From Bacteroidales bacterium (GTDB lineage Bacteria > Bacteroidota > Bacteroidia > Bacteroidales > NBLH01), in assembly GCA_016937695.1 (NCBI GenBank), contig JAFGWC010000119.1:1-64000 (forward strand): 64,000 nt of DNA, in the 5' to 3' direction. The position numbers were made by a program, and so were the translations under genes. Positions within the stretch are counted from its first letter, which is position 1. Each line of letters begins with the position of its first letter. Positions 7,205-15,849 of this stretch are shown here, piece by piece. The notes beneath the pieces are model-generated. The model searched no databases. It saw only the letters and a program-made list of their open reading frames with translations, and was not told where the DNA came from.

Positions 7205-8833
7205 TTAAAAAACTTTTTCGCCGCCAATATAAGTTTCAAGCACTTTTACTTTTGTGATTTCAATTAAATCAATTTTCATTATATCGTCTTGAGTTACAAC
7301 AAAATCGGCAAATTTTCCGGCTTCAATACTTCCTTTCTCATTTTCTTCAAAATTAGATTTTGCAGCCCAAATTGTAATTGCTCTTAAAGCTTCTTCTCTG
7401 CTTAAAGCATTTTCTATTTGAAATCCTTCATCAGGATAATTATTAACATCTTTTCTGGCTACTGCCGCGTAAAAAGTCAATAATGGATTTATACTTTCAA
7501 TCGGAAAATCAGTGCCGGCAGGTAACCAACCATTTTGGTTTAAAAGCTTTTTATAAGCATAAGCATTTTTTATTCTTTCGTTTCCAAGCCTTTTTTCTGC
7601 CCAATACATATCAGAAGTTGCATGAGTTGGTTGAACAGATGGGATAATTGAGTATTGAGCAAACATCTGAAAATCAACACTATCAACAACTTGTGCATGT
7701 TCTATTCTCCATCTTTTATCGTTTTTTTCTTTTAAATATTTTGCATATATATTAAGCATTAAGCAATTTGCCGAATCGCCAATTGCATGTGTTGCTACTT
7801 GATAATCATTATCATAAGCCAGTTTACAGAATTTCTCTAAAAATGCTAATTCTGATAATAAAATTCCCGAATTATTTTCATCATCAGTATAAGATTTTTT
7901 AAGCTTTGCTCCTCTTGAGCCTAAAGCTCCGTCGGAATATAATTTTATTGCTCTAACACTTAATTTATCTGTTTTATATATTCCTTTTTTAATAAAATAT
8001 TCTACATTTTCGTCGGTTGGACTTAACATTGCATAAATTCTCATTTTCAATTGCTTGCTTTTCTGTAAACTATCAATCAGCAAAACAATATTTTTATCTA
8101 AACCGGCATCGCTAACAGTAGTTAAACCAACCGCAAAACAATCATTTTGTGCATATTTAAAAGCATCTATATTGTCTTTTTCAGATGTTTTAGGAATTAC
8201 ATTATATACTAAATCCACAGCATTATCAATAAGAACTCCTGTTAATTTACCTTCTTTTATAATTATTTTTCCGCCATTTATTTTTGTGTTGATATCTATT
8301 CCTGCTCTTTTCAAAGCTTCGGCATTTGCAATTGCTGCATGTCCGTCAATTCTGGTTAAAACCACAGGTTTCTCTGGAAAAAGCTCATTAAGCACTTTAT
8401 TATCAGGAAATTCTTGATTTATCCAATCGTTTTGATCCCAACCTCTTCCTAAAATCCATTCATGATTATATTTTTGATCATGATTTTTAACTATTTCTAT
8501 AACTTTGTTATAAGATTTTGTTCCTGTAAGATTTGCTTTTTGCAAACTTAAACCATAACCGTAAAAATGACAATGAGCATCTATAAATCCGGGATAAACA
8601 TTTCTTCCTTCCAAATTAATTATAGAATCGGATTTATAGTTTTTTAAAACTTCTAAGTTATTACCAACAGCAACAAATTTTCCATCTTTAACGGCAAAAC
8701 TTTCTGCTTTGTTAAAACTACTGTCAACAGTATAAACATTTGCATTTATTACAATATAATCAACATCCATTTTATTATTACACGCAAGTAAAAAGTTAAT
8801 ACTAAGAGCTAAAATATAAGTTATTTTTTTCAT
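7205..8833 (-). CDS. Exported lipoprotein amidohydrolase (YtcJ-like, amidohydrolase family 3)
   Basis: A 542-residue metal-dependent hydrolase. The N-terminus MKKITYILALSINFLLAC is a lipoprotein signal with the lipobox ending at Cys18, so the mature enzyme should be membrane-anchored outside the cytoplasm. Typical family-3 features follow: the start of the beta-domain (YIVINANVYTVD), the metal site DAHCHFYGYG, GRGWDQNDW, LYSDGALGSRGA, a second metal His in VATHAIGD, RIEHAQVVD, PAGTDFPI and the closing GKFADFVV. The substrate of YtcJ-type proteins is mostly unknown; hydrolysis of an amide or formamide is the generic expectation. It is monocistronic, convergent with the AAA+ gene and divergent from hldA. 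A TAnnTTTG match on the minus strand (8904-8911) lies about 70 bp upstream. Confidence 0.88.
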   Translation of the reverse strand: MKKITYILALSINFLLACNNKMDVDYIVINANVYTVDSSFNKAESFAVKDGKFVAVGNNLEVLKNYKSDSIINLEGRNVYPGFIDAHCHFYGYGLSLQKANLTGTKSYNKVIEIVKNHDQKYNHEWILGRGWDQNDWINQEFPDNKVLNELFPEKPVVLTRIDGHAAIANAEALKRAGIDINTKINGGKIIIKEGKLTGVLIDNAVDLVYNVIPKTSEKDNIDAFKYAQNDCFAVGLTTVSDAGLDKNIVLLIDSLQKSKQLKMRIYAMLSPTDENVEYFIKKGIYKTDKLSVRAIKLYSDGALGSRGAKLKKSYTDDENNSGILLSELAFLEKFCKLAYDNDYQVATHAIGDSANCLMLNIYAKYLKEKNDKRWRIEHAQVVDSVDFQMFAQYSIIPSVQPTHATSDMYWAEKRLGNERIKNAYAYKKLLNQNGWLPAGTDFPIESINPLLTFYAAVARKDVNNYPDEGFQIENALSREEALRAITIWAAKSNFEENEKGSIEAGKFADFVVTQDDIMKIDLIEITKVKVLETYIGGEKVF

Positions 8834-8975
8834 TTGTTTATTTTTTTTATTTCAATATTCGATGAAATATGAAATCTTACATCATTAAAAAAGCTAATTC
8901 AATCAAAAATATCAGCCAATTTACAAATAAATATCCTTAATATTATATAGTTTATTAAAGTAAAAATATTCTAGT

Positions 8976-8983
8976 TATATTTG
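8976..8983 (+). promoter_or_regulatory. Bacteroidetes -7 promoter element for hldA
   Basis: TATATTTG fits the TAnnTTTG -7 consensus. Transcription would start around 8990, leaving almost no leader before the TTG at 8997. A clear -33 TTTG is not obvious. Confidence 0.5.
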
Positions 8984-8996
8984 CAAAAAAAAAAAA

Positions 8997-10004
8997 TTGA
9001 AAGTGGAAATATCAGAAATAAAAAAAGCCTTTGAAGATTTTAACAGATTTAATGTATTAATAGTTGGTGATGTAATGATTGACACATACTTCTGGGGAAA
9101 AGTAGATAGAATATCTCCGGAAGCTCCTGTTCCAATTATTGCTCGTTCAAAAGTTGAAAGCAGACTTGGCGGAGCAGGAAACGTTGTTATAAATATTAAA
9201 TCTTTAGGCGCAAACCCTATTTTATGCTCTGTGATTGGAAATGACGATAAATCTAAAGTGCTGTTAGAACTTTTAGATAAAAGAGAAGTCAGCAAAGAAG
9301 GCATTATTTGTCATGATTCAAGAATAACAACTGTAAAAACAAGAATAATAAGCGACAACCACCATTTACTAAGAGTTGACGAAGAAATAAATACAAACAT
9401 AAATCAAGAACTTGAAAATGAGCTAATTGCAAGAATTAAAAATATAATAAGCAACAATAAAATTGATGCAATTATTTTTGAAGATTACGACAAAGGAGTT
9501 ATAACAGCTAAAATAATTGAAAAAGTAGTTGAATTTGCAAAATCAGGAAATATTCCTACACTAGTTGACCCCAAAAAGCGCAACTTTATGCAATATAAAG
9601 GAGTAACTTTATTTAAGCCAAATTTTAAAGAGCTTGTAGAAGGCTTAAAATTAGATATTGTAAAAAAAGACTTTGAAGGCTTACATAATGCAGCAAAAAA
9701 ATTACAAAAAGAGCTTGATATACAGATAGTTATGACAACACTTTCTGAATTAGGAGTTTATATTAGCGATAATGGCGATTATTATCATGTTCCGGCTGAA
9801 GTACGTGATATTGCTGATGTTTCTGGTGCTGGCGATACTGTTATTAGTACTGCAAGCCTTTGTTTAGCTGCAGGATTTTCGGCAAATGACATTGCAAAAA
9901 TTTCTAACCTCGCAGGCGGAATTGTTTGCGAAAAAGTTGGTGTTGTTCCAATTGACAAACACGTTTTATTAACAGAATGTATTAAAAGCTATCAAGCATT
10001 GTAA
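8997..10004 (+). CDS. hldA: D-glycero-beta-D-manno-heptose-7-phosphate kinase (HldE N-domain type)
   Basis: A 335-residue PfkB/ribokinase-family sugar kinase. Seen are GDVMIDTYFWGKVDRISPEA near the start, the glycine motif RLGGAGNVVINIKSLGA, the Lys/Asp patch DPKKRNFMQYKG, and the PfkB signature DVSGAGDTVI containing the catalytic Asp. These match the kinase half of HldE (RfaE), which phosphorylates heptose 7-phosphate at C1 on the way to ADP-heptose for lipopolysaccharide core. The C-terminal nucleotidyltransferase half is absent, so the partner enzyme must be encoded elsewhere. The track start is TTG at 8997; a GTG two codons later is an alternative, and there is no ATG nearby. The TPMT-like gene follows 28 bp downstream, probably in the same transcript. 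Confidence 0.88.
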   Translation: MKVEISEIKKAFEDFNRFNVLIVGDVMIDTYFWGKVDRISPEAPVPIIARSKVESRLGGAGNVVINIKSLGANPILCSVIGNDDKSKVLLELLDKREVSKEGIICHDSRITTVKTRIISDNHHLLRVDEEINTNINQELENELIARIKNIISNNKIDAIIFEDYDKGVITAKIIEKVVEFAKSGNIPTLVDPKKRNFMQYKGVTLFKPNFKELVEGLKLDIVKKDFEGLHNAAKKLQKELDIQIVMTTLSELGVYISDNGDYYHVPAEVRDIADVSGAGDTVISTASLCLAAGFSANDIAKISNLAGGIVCEKVGVVPIDKHVLLTECIKSYQAL

Positions 10005-10032
10005 GTTTAAATAATAATTTTTAAAAACATTA

Positions 10033-10641
10033 ATGAAAGAAGTTGCTCTCGAAAAAGATTATAATTCAGATTATTGGGAAAATAAATATCTAAATAATAA
10101 AACTGGTTGGGATATTGGATATATTGCAACACCAATAAAAGAATATTTTGATCAAATAGAAGAGAAATCTGTAAAGATTTTGGTTCCCGGTGCAGGAAAC
10201 GGATATGAAGTAGAATATTTATTTAACAATGGTTTTAAAAATGTTTTTTTTCTTGATTACTCAGATTTTGCAACACAAAATTTCAAGAAAAGAATTCCAT
10301 CTTTTCCTGATAATCAAATAATTAACGAAAATTTCTTTTCACACAAAGGCAATTATAACATAATTGTTGAATTAGCCTTTTTTAGCTCAATTAAAAGAGA
10401 AATAAGAAAAAATTATGCATCTAAAATGCATGATTTATTAAGCGAAAAAGGCAAATTAATAGGGTTACTGTTTAATCATGAGTTTGAAAATGATTTTCCT
10501 CCTTTTGGCGGCACAGCAAAAGAATACAAAAATCTGTTTTCGCCTTATTTCAATATAAAATCAATGGAAATAGCTTATAATTCGATAAAGCCAAGAGCAA
10601 ACAGAGAGCTTTTTTTACATCTTATCAAAAAGCAGATTTAA
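10033..10641 (+). CDS. SAM-dependent methyltransferase, thiopurine methyltransferase (TPMT) family
   Basis: A 202-residue class I methyltransferase. SDYWENKYLNNKTGWDIG is the characteristic TPMT-family N-terminus. ILVPGAGNGYEVEYL is motif I, which binds SAM. VFFLDYSD carries the acidic residue for the ribose. NIIVELAFFSSI corresponds to the family's motif after strand 4. The substrate is unknown; TPMT-like bacterial proteins include thiol/selenol methyltransferases. It lies 28 bp after hldA on the same strand, and its stop overlaps the stop of aroK on the other strand by four bases (10638-10641), so no conventional terminator separates the two. Confidence 0.85.
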   Translation: MKEVALEKDYNSDYWENKYLNNKTGWDIGYIATPIKEYFDQIEEKSVKILVPGAGNGYEVEYLFNNGFKNVFFLDYSDFATQNFKKRIPSFPDNQIINENFFSHKGNYNIIVELAFFSSIKREIRKNYASKMHDLLSEKGKLIGLLFNHEFENDFPPFGGTAKEYKNLFSPYFNIKSMEIAYNSIKPRANRELFLHLIKKQI

Positions 10642-11141
10642 AATCTTATCCTATCTAAAATAGTATCCAAATTTATATCTTTAGCTTCAGCAATTAAGTT
10701 TGCTTGTAAATAAAAACTTTCTCTTTCAGATAATAAATTATCAATATATATTTCTAAATCTTCCGATTTTTTGTTTTTCAATAAAGGCCTTTCTTCTTTA
10801 GCATTCAAAAGCCTATTTATTAGCGTTTTACTATCCGCTTTTAAATAAATACTAAATCCATTTTCATTAATTTCATTAATATTATCGAAAAAACAAGGAG
10901 TTCCTCCGCCTGTTGCAATAACCGTTTTTGAAAGTCTAAAAGTATCTCTTAATATTTTCTGTTCAATTATTCTAAATCTTTCTTCGCCGTATTTATCAAA
11001 ATACTCTGAAACAGACTGATTTACATATTTTTGAATTTCACTATCTAAATCAATAAAATCATATTCTAGTTTTCGGGCTAATTTTTTTCCCACAGAAGTT
11101 TTTCCACTTCCCATAAAACCTATTAAATAAATTTTATCCAT
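10638..11141 (-). CDS. aroK: Shikimate kinase
   Basis: A 167-residue P-loop kinase that phosphorylates shikimate in the chorismate pathway. Walker A is GFMGSGKTSVGKKLA at residues 8-22. The shikimate-binding region follows: FIDLDSEIQ with the conserved Asp pair, a central Arg in EERFRIIEQ, and the glycine loop ATGGGTPCF. The lid Arg appears in NAKEERPLL. Length is normal for the family. It is the last gene of the parE-parC-aroK minus-strand set, 54 bp after parC, and meets the TPMT-like gene tail to tail with a four-base overlap. Confidence 0.93.
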   Translation of the reverse strand: MDKIYLIGFMGSGKTSVGKKLARKLEYDFIDLDSEIQKYVNQSVSEYFDKYGEERFRIIEQKILRDTFRLSKTVIATGGGTPCFFDNINEINENGFSIYLKADSKTLINRLLNAKEERPLLKNKKSEDLEIYIDNLLSERESFYLQANLIAEAKDINLDTILDRIRF

Positions 11142-11195
11142 AACAATTCAAATAACATTTATTCCAGATTTACATTTTCTTGAATTTTAAAAATA

Positions 11196-13811
11196 CTAAA
11201 ATAAACTTGTTTGAGAATCACTTTCGTCGTTTATTTCGAAATCATTTTCATCTTCATTTTCATCTTCACTATTATCAACAAAATCAGGAAAATCAGCCTT
11301 AATAGGCTCAATAAAACTTAATTTACTGATATTAAAAGTGCTAATCCTTTTTCCTTTTGCTTTATATCCTTTAACACCAATAAATTCTGCGACATTAATT
11401 ATTTCTTCAGGTCTTCCAAGATGTTTACCGCCAAATTCAATTTTAAGCTGAGGAATATAATCTTCTGAAATTGAAATTAATTTCGAATCGCTATCGTCAG
11501 GAATAAAAATTGCATTTTCAGAAGGCTCAATTTCAAAGCGTTTTAAATAATAAAAACTCTTCTCAGCATCAAAATAAATTGCAGAAAACACTTTTGAAGG
11601 CACAAATTTTTCAATAATCAATAAATCATCTTCAAAATGATTAGAAATATCATAATCAGTTAATCTGTATGAGCCATTTTTATTGATTACCAGTATTTTT
11701 TCGTCAGCTTTAAATTCACCAATCAAATCTCCTCTGCCTTCGCCATTTAGTCTAAAAACATCTCTGTCGAACCAAATTTTTTGTCCGGTTAAAGTAGAAA
11801 TACCTTTTTCTTTGATTTGAATTTTATGAACCATATGTTTGGTAAGTATATTACCCATTGAACCTCTTCCCTTTATATCCAAAGTAGCAAAGTCCAATTC
11901 CCATGATAGTTTTTTTAATCTTGGTCTTGGTTTAAGCATAATTTTAACAACTTCAGCTTCACCATTTGGATTTGCAGAAAAGTACAGTATTCTGGAATTT
12001 TCATTTCCTTGAGAAGCAAAATACTCTTTGTCTCTGGTAACTCCTTTAACTCCAAATCTTTTCATATATGTGTTTCCTGATTTTCCATCTCTGTAAATCA
12101 AATTATAAATTGTTCTGGAATCATTTTTATTGAAAACTGCAACATGAATTACATTTGCACCAATAAATACTTTTGATGATACTTTAGTTACAAAATAAGT
12201 TCCATCTCTTCTAAAAACTATAATATCATCAATATCAGAACAATCTGAAATAAATTCATCTTTTTTTAATGAAGTTCCGGCAAAACCTTCTTCGTAATTT
12301 ACATAAAGTTTTTCATTTGCTACAACAACTTTTGTTGCAACAATTACATCAAAATTTCTAATTTCTGTTTTTCTTTCTCGTCCTTTTCCGTATTTCTTTT
12401 TTATGTTTGTGTAATAATCAATAGTAAAGTCAATAATATTATTTAGATTAAAATTAACAGATTCCATTTCTTCTTCTATAGATTTGATGTATTCATCAGA
12501 TTTGAAAGCATCAAATTTAGAAATCCTCTTAATTTTAATTTCTGTTAATCTTACAATATCATCATATACTACTTCTTTTCTCAATAGCATTTTAAATGGC
12601 TCAAGTCCTTTATCAATAGCTTCAACAATAGCTTCCCATGTTTCGCATTCTTCAATTTTTTGATAAATTTTATTTTCAATAAAGATTTTTTCCAAAGACG
12701 ACAAATGCCAAGAATTATCTAATTCTTGCATTCTTATTTCAAGTTCAAGTTTAAGAAGAGCCACTGTATTTTGAACAGAAAGCTTTAAAATTTCTTTAAC
12801 ACCGTAAAATTGAGGTTTATCTTCAAAAATTACAGTTGAATTTGGTGATATTGAGATTTCACAATCAGTAAAAGCATATAATGCATCAATCATTTTATCA
12901 GGTGAAGTATCATTTAATAAATGCACTAAAATTTCAACTTTATCTGATGTGTTATCATCAATTTTTTTAATTTTTATTTTACCTTTATCATTAGCTGCAA
13001 GTATAGACTCAATAAGGCTTGTGGTAGTTTTTCCAAACGGAAGTTCTGATATTATAAGAGATTTTTTATCTATTTTTTCAATTTTTGCTCTAATTCTAAC
13101 TTTACCACCTCTTAAACCATCATTATATCTTGAAAAGTCGGCCATTCCACCAGTAGGAAAATCTGGTAAAATTTCATAATCCAAACCTTTTAAATGTTTA
13201 ATAGAAGCGTCTATTAATTCATTAAAGTTATGAGGTAAAATTTTTGATGCAAGACCAACCGCAATTCCTTCTACACCTTGTGTTAATAAAAGAGGAAATT
13301 TTACAGGTAAATGAAATGGTTCTTTATTTCTGCCATCATAAGAAAGTTTCCATTTAGTAGTTTTTGGATTAAAAACAACTTCCAGAGCAAATTTTGATAA
13401 TCTGGCTTCGATATATCTTGGCGCAGCAGCACTATCTCCGGTATAGATATTTCCCCAGTTTCCTTGAGCATCAATCAACAAATCCTTTTGTCCTAACTGA
13501 ACCAGAGCATCACCAATTGAAGCGTCGCCATGAGGATGAAATTGCATTGTATGGCCAATAATGTTTGCAACTTTATTATATCTGCCATCATCCAACTTTT
13601 TCATCGAATGTAAAATTCTGCGATGCACAGGTTTTAAACCATCTAAAATGTGAGGCACTGCTCTTTCAAGAATTACATAAGATGCGTATTCTAAAAACCA
13701 GTTCTCATACATTCCTGATACATACTTAACATCTTGCATTTCACCATTTTCGTTAAGCAAATCATTCTCTTTTTCTATCGTTTTGTCTTTATTTGGATTG
13801 TCTATTGACAT
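11196..13811 (-). CDS. parC: DNA topoisomerase IV subunit A (GyrA/ParC family)
   Basis: An 871-residue type IIA topoisomerase cleavage subunit. The winged-helix/tower part shows LKPVHRRILHSMKKL, the quinolone-determining region FHPHGDASIGDALVQL, and AAPRYIEARLSKFA with the catalytic Tyr. PLLLTQGVEGIAVGLASKILPHN is the conserved tower entry. The C-terminal half is a beta-pinwheel that looks diverged from GyrA and lacks a GyrA box, in line with ParC. The acidic tail (DENEDENDFEINDESD) is phylum-typical. It lies 27 bp after parE, so the two subunits are co-transcribed. It could be labelled simply as gyrase/topo IV subunit A; the pairing with parE supports ParC. Confidence 0.9.
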   Translation of the reverse strand: MSIDNPNKDKTIEKENDLLNENGEMQDVKYVSGMYENWFLEYASYVILERAVPHILDGLKPVHRRILHSMKKLDDGRYNKVANIIGHTMQFHPHGDASIGDALVQLGQKDLLIDAQGNWGNIYTGDSAAAPRYIEARLSKFALEVVFNPKTTKWKLSYDGRNKEPFHLPVKFPLLLTQGVEGIAVGLASKILPHNFNELIDASIKHLKGLDYEILPDFPTGGMADFSRYNDGLRGGKVRIRAKIEKIDKKSLIISELPFGKTTTSLIESILAANDKGKIKIKKIDDNTSDKVEILVHLLNDTSPDKMIDALYAFTDCEISISPNSTVIFEDKPQFYGVKEILKLSVQNTVALLKLELEIRMQELDNSWHLSSLEKIFIENKIYQKIEECETWEAIVEAIDKGLEPFKMLLRKEVVYDDIVRLTEIKIKRISKFDAFKSDEYIKSIEEEMESVNFNLNNIIDFTIDYYTNIKKKYGKGRERKTEIRNFDVIVATKVVVANEKLYVNYEEGFAGTSLKKDEFISDCSDIDDIIVFRRDGTYFVTKVSSKVFIGANVIHVAVFNKNDSRTIYNLIYRDGKSGNTYMKRFGVKGVTRDKEYFASQGNENSRILYFSANPNGEAEVVKIMLKPRPRLKKLSWELDFATLDIKGRGSMGNILTKHMVHKIQIKEKGISTLTGQKIWFDRDVFRLNGEGRGDLIGEFKADEKILVINKNGSYRLTDYDISNHFEDDLLIIEKFVPSKVFSAIYFDAEKSFYYLKRFEIEPSENAIFIPDDSDSKLISISEDYIPQLKIEFGGKHLGRPEEIINVAEFIGVKGYKAKGKRISTFNISKLSFIEPIKADFPDFVDNSEDENEDENDFEINDESDSQTSLF

Positions 13812-13838
13812 AAAATTTGTTCCTTTTTTATTATATAT

Positions 13839-15677
13839 TTATTGTTCAATAAGGTCTTCTTCAAATCTCAAATTTTCAATTATAAAATCTTGTCTTTCTG
13901 GCGTGTTCTTTCCCATATAAAAGTCAAGAAGTTCAGAACTTGATTCGTCTCTTTTAAATAAAACAGGTTCAAGTCTTATTTTTTTACCTATAAAATATTT
14001 AAATTCATCAGGTGATATTTCACCAAGTCCTTTAAACCTTGTTATTTCATGATTTTTTCCCAATTTCTCAATAGCTTCAGTTTTTTCCTGTTCTGAATAA
14101 CAATAAATAGTGTCTTTTGTGTTTCTAACTCTAAACAAAGGAGTTTGAAGTATGTATAAATGTTTCTTTTTTAAAACTTCAGGAAAAAATTTAATGAAGA
14201 AAGTAATCAACAAAAGTCTTATGTGCATTCCATCAACATCAGCATCTGTAGCTATAACAATATTATTATATCTGATATTTTCAATTCCTTCTTCAATATT
14301 TAAAGCAGCTTGTAATAAATTAAATTCTTCGTTTTCGTAAACAACTTTTTTAGTAAGCCCATATGTATTTAAAGGTTTTCCTTTTAAACTAAAAACAGCC
14401 TGAGTATTAACATCTCTTGATTTAGTTATTGAACCACTAGCAGAGTCGCCCTCAGTAATAAAGATTGTTGATTCATAACGTCTATCATCATTTGAATGAT
14501 AATGAATTCTACAATCTCTTAATTTTTTATTATGCAGGCTAACTTTTTTTGCTCTTTCTCTTGCAAGTTTTTGAATTCCTGAAATTGCTTTTCTCTCTTT
14601 CTCAGATTCCTGAATTTTCTTAAGCAGTATTTGTGCAGTTTCAGAGTTTCTATGCAAATAATTATCTAAAGCTGTTGTGATAAAATCCATTATAAAATTT
14701 CTGACCGAAATACCATCAGGAGACATGTTTTTAGACCCAAGTTTTGTTTTAGTTTGAGATTCAAAAACAGGTTCTTCAATTTTAACACTAACAGCAGCAA
14801 TTATTGCAGATCTAATATCAGAAACATCAAAATCTTTATTATAAAAATCTCTTATTGTTTTTGCAACAGCTTCTCTAAAAGCCAATAAATGGCTTCCGCC
14901 TTGAGCAGTTTGTTGACCATTTACAAATGAGTAGTATTCTTCGCCGTATTGATCGCCATGAGTAATTGCAACTTCAATATCTTCCCCTTTTAAGTGTATT
15001 ATCGGATATAACGGTTCGCTATTCATATTCTCCTGTAGCAAATCTAAAAGACCGTTTTTCGAATAAAAAGACTGCCCATTAAAGTTTATCGTAAGCCCAG
15101 AATTAAGATAAACATAATTTCTGAGCATTGTCTCAACGTAATTAGAAATAAAATGATAATCGCCAAAAAGACTTTTATCAGGAACAAAAATTACTTCAGT
15201 TCCATTTGTTTCATCTGTCTTAACAATTTCAAATTCTTCTACTAGATTTCCTTCAGAAAAATGTATTTCCTTTAACTGATTTTCTCTAAATGATTTGATT
15301 ATGAATTTATGAGACAGTGCATTAACAGCCTTAATACCAACGCCATTTAGGCCTACAGATTTTTTAAATACTTTGGAATCATATTTCGCACCTGTATTCA
15401 TTTTTGAAGCAACATCAATTAATTTGCCTAAAGGTACTCCTCTACCAAAATCTCTAATATTAACTTTATGATCAGAAATATTAACCATGATTTTTTTTCC
15501 GAAGCCCATCATATACTCATCCACAGAATTATCAAAAACTTCTTTTAATAATATGTAGATTCCATCATCTTGAGAAGTACCATCACCAAGTTTTCCGATG
15601 TACATTCCGGGTCTTTTTCTAATGTGTTCTTTCCAATCAAGAGTTCTAATTGTATCTTCTGAATATTTTTCAATCAT
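13839..15677 (-). CDS. parE: DNA topoisomerase IV subunit B
   Basis: A 612-residue ATPase subunit. The GHKL domain shows [14 protein letters not shown], the N-box [21 protein letters not shown] and [14 protein letters not shown]. The transducer has the QTKTKLG motif. The TOPRIM domain shows [11 protein letters not shown] and [15 protein letters not shown] with the metal-binding acids. The length without the long GyrB insertion and the adjacent parC support topoisomerase IV. It probably starts the parE-parC-aroK operon; a TATATTTG -7 element sits 15 bp upstream of the ATG. Confidence 0.93.
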   Translation of the reverse strand: MIEKYSEDTIRTLDWKEHIRKRPGMYIGKLGDGTSQDDGIYILLKEVFDNSVDEYMMGFGKKIMVNISDHKVNIRDFGRGVPLGKLIDVASKMNTGAKYDSKVFKKSVGLNGVGIKAVNALSHKFIIKSFRENQLKEIHFSEGNLVEEFEIVKTDETNGTEVIFVPDKSLFGDYHFISNYVETMLRNYVYLNSGLTINFNGQSFYSKNGLLDLLQENMNSEPLYPIIHLKGEDIEVAITHGDQYGEEYYSFVNGQQTAQGGSHLLAFREAVAKTIRDFYNKDFDVSDIRSAIIAAVSVKIEEPVFESQTKTKLGSKNMSPDGISVRNFIMDFITTALDNYLHRNSETAQILLKKIQESEKERKAISGIQKLARERAKKVSLHNKKLRDCRIHYHSNDDRRYESTIFITEGDSASGSITKSRDVNTQAVFSLKGKPLNTYGLTKKVVYENEEFNLLQAALNIEEGIENIRYNNIVIATDADVDGMHIRLLLITFFIKFFPEVLKKKHLYILQTPLFRVRNTKDTIYCYSEQEKTEAIEKLGKNHEITRFKGLGEISPDEFKYFIGKKIRLEPVLFKRDESSSELLDFYMGKNTPERQDFIIENLRFEEDLIEQ

Positions 15678-15691
15678 TTTATAAATTTTTG

Positions 15692-15699
15692 CAAATATA
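15692..15699 (-). promoter_or_regulatory. -7 promoter element for parE
   Basis: On the minus strand TATATTTG matches TAnnTTTG, 15 bp before the parE ATG, giving a very short leader. An 8-bp hairpin, ATTAACAT/ATGTTAAT (15741-15761), lies just upstream and could be an operator. Confidence 0.5.
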
Positions 15700-15849
15700 T
15701 AAAATCCAATAAATGTATTATTAGCCTAATTAACAAAGTTATTAACATCACTAATGTTAATCAGGAATAAAATATTTATAACTAATTGAAATTTAAAATA
15801 TTTTGTATGATAAGATATTAAGATATGTGTATTATGAAAAAATTAAGAA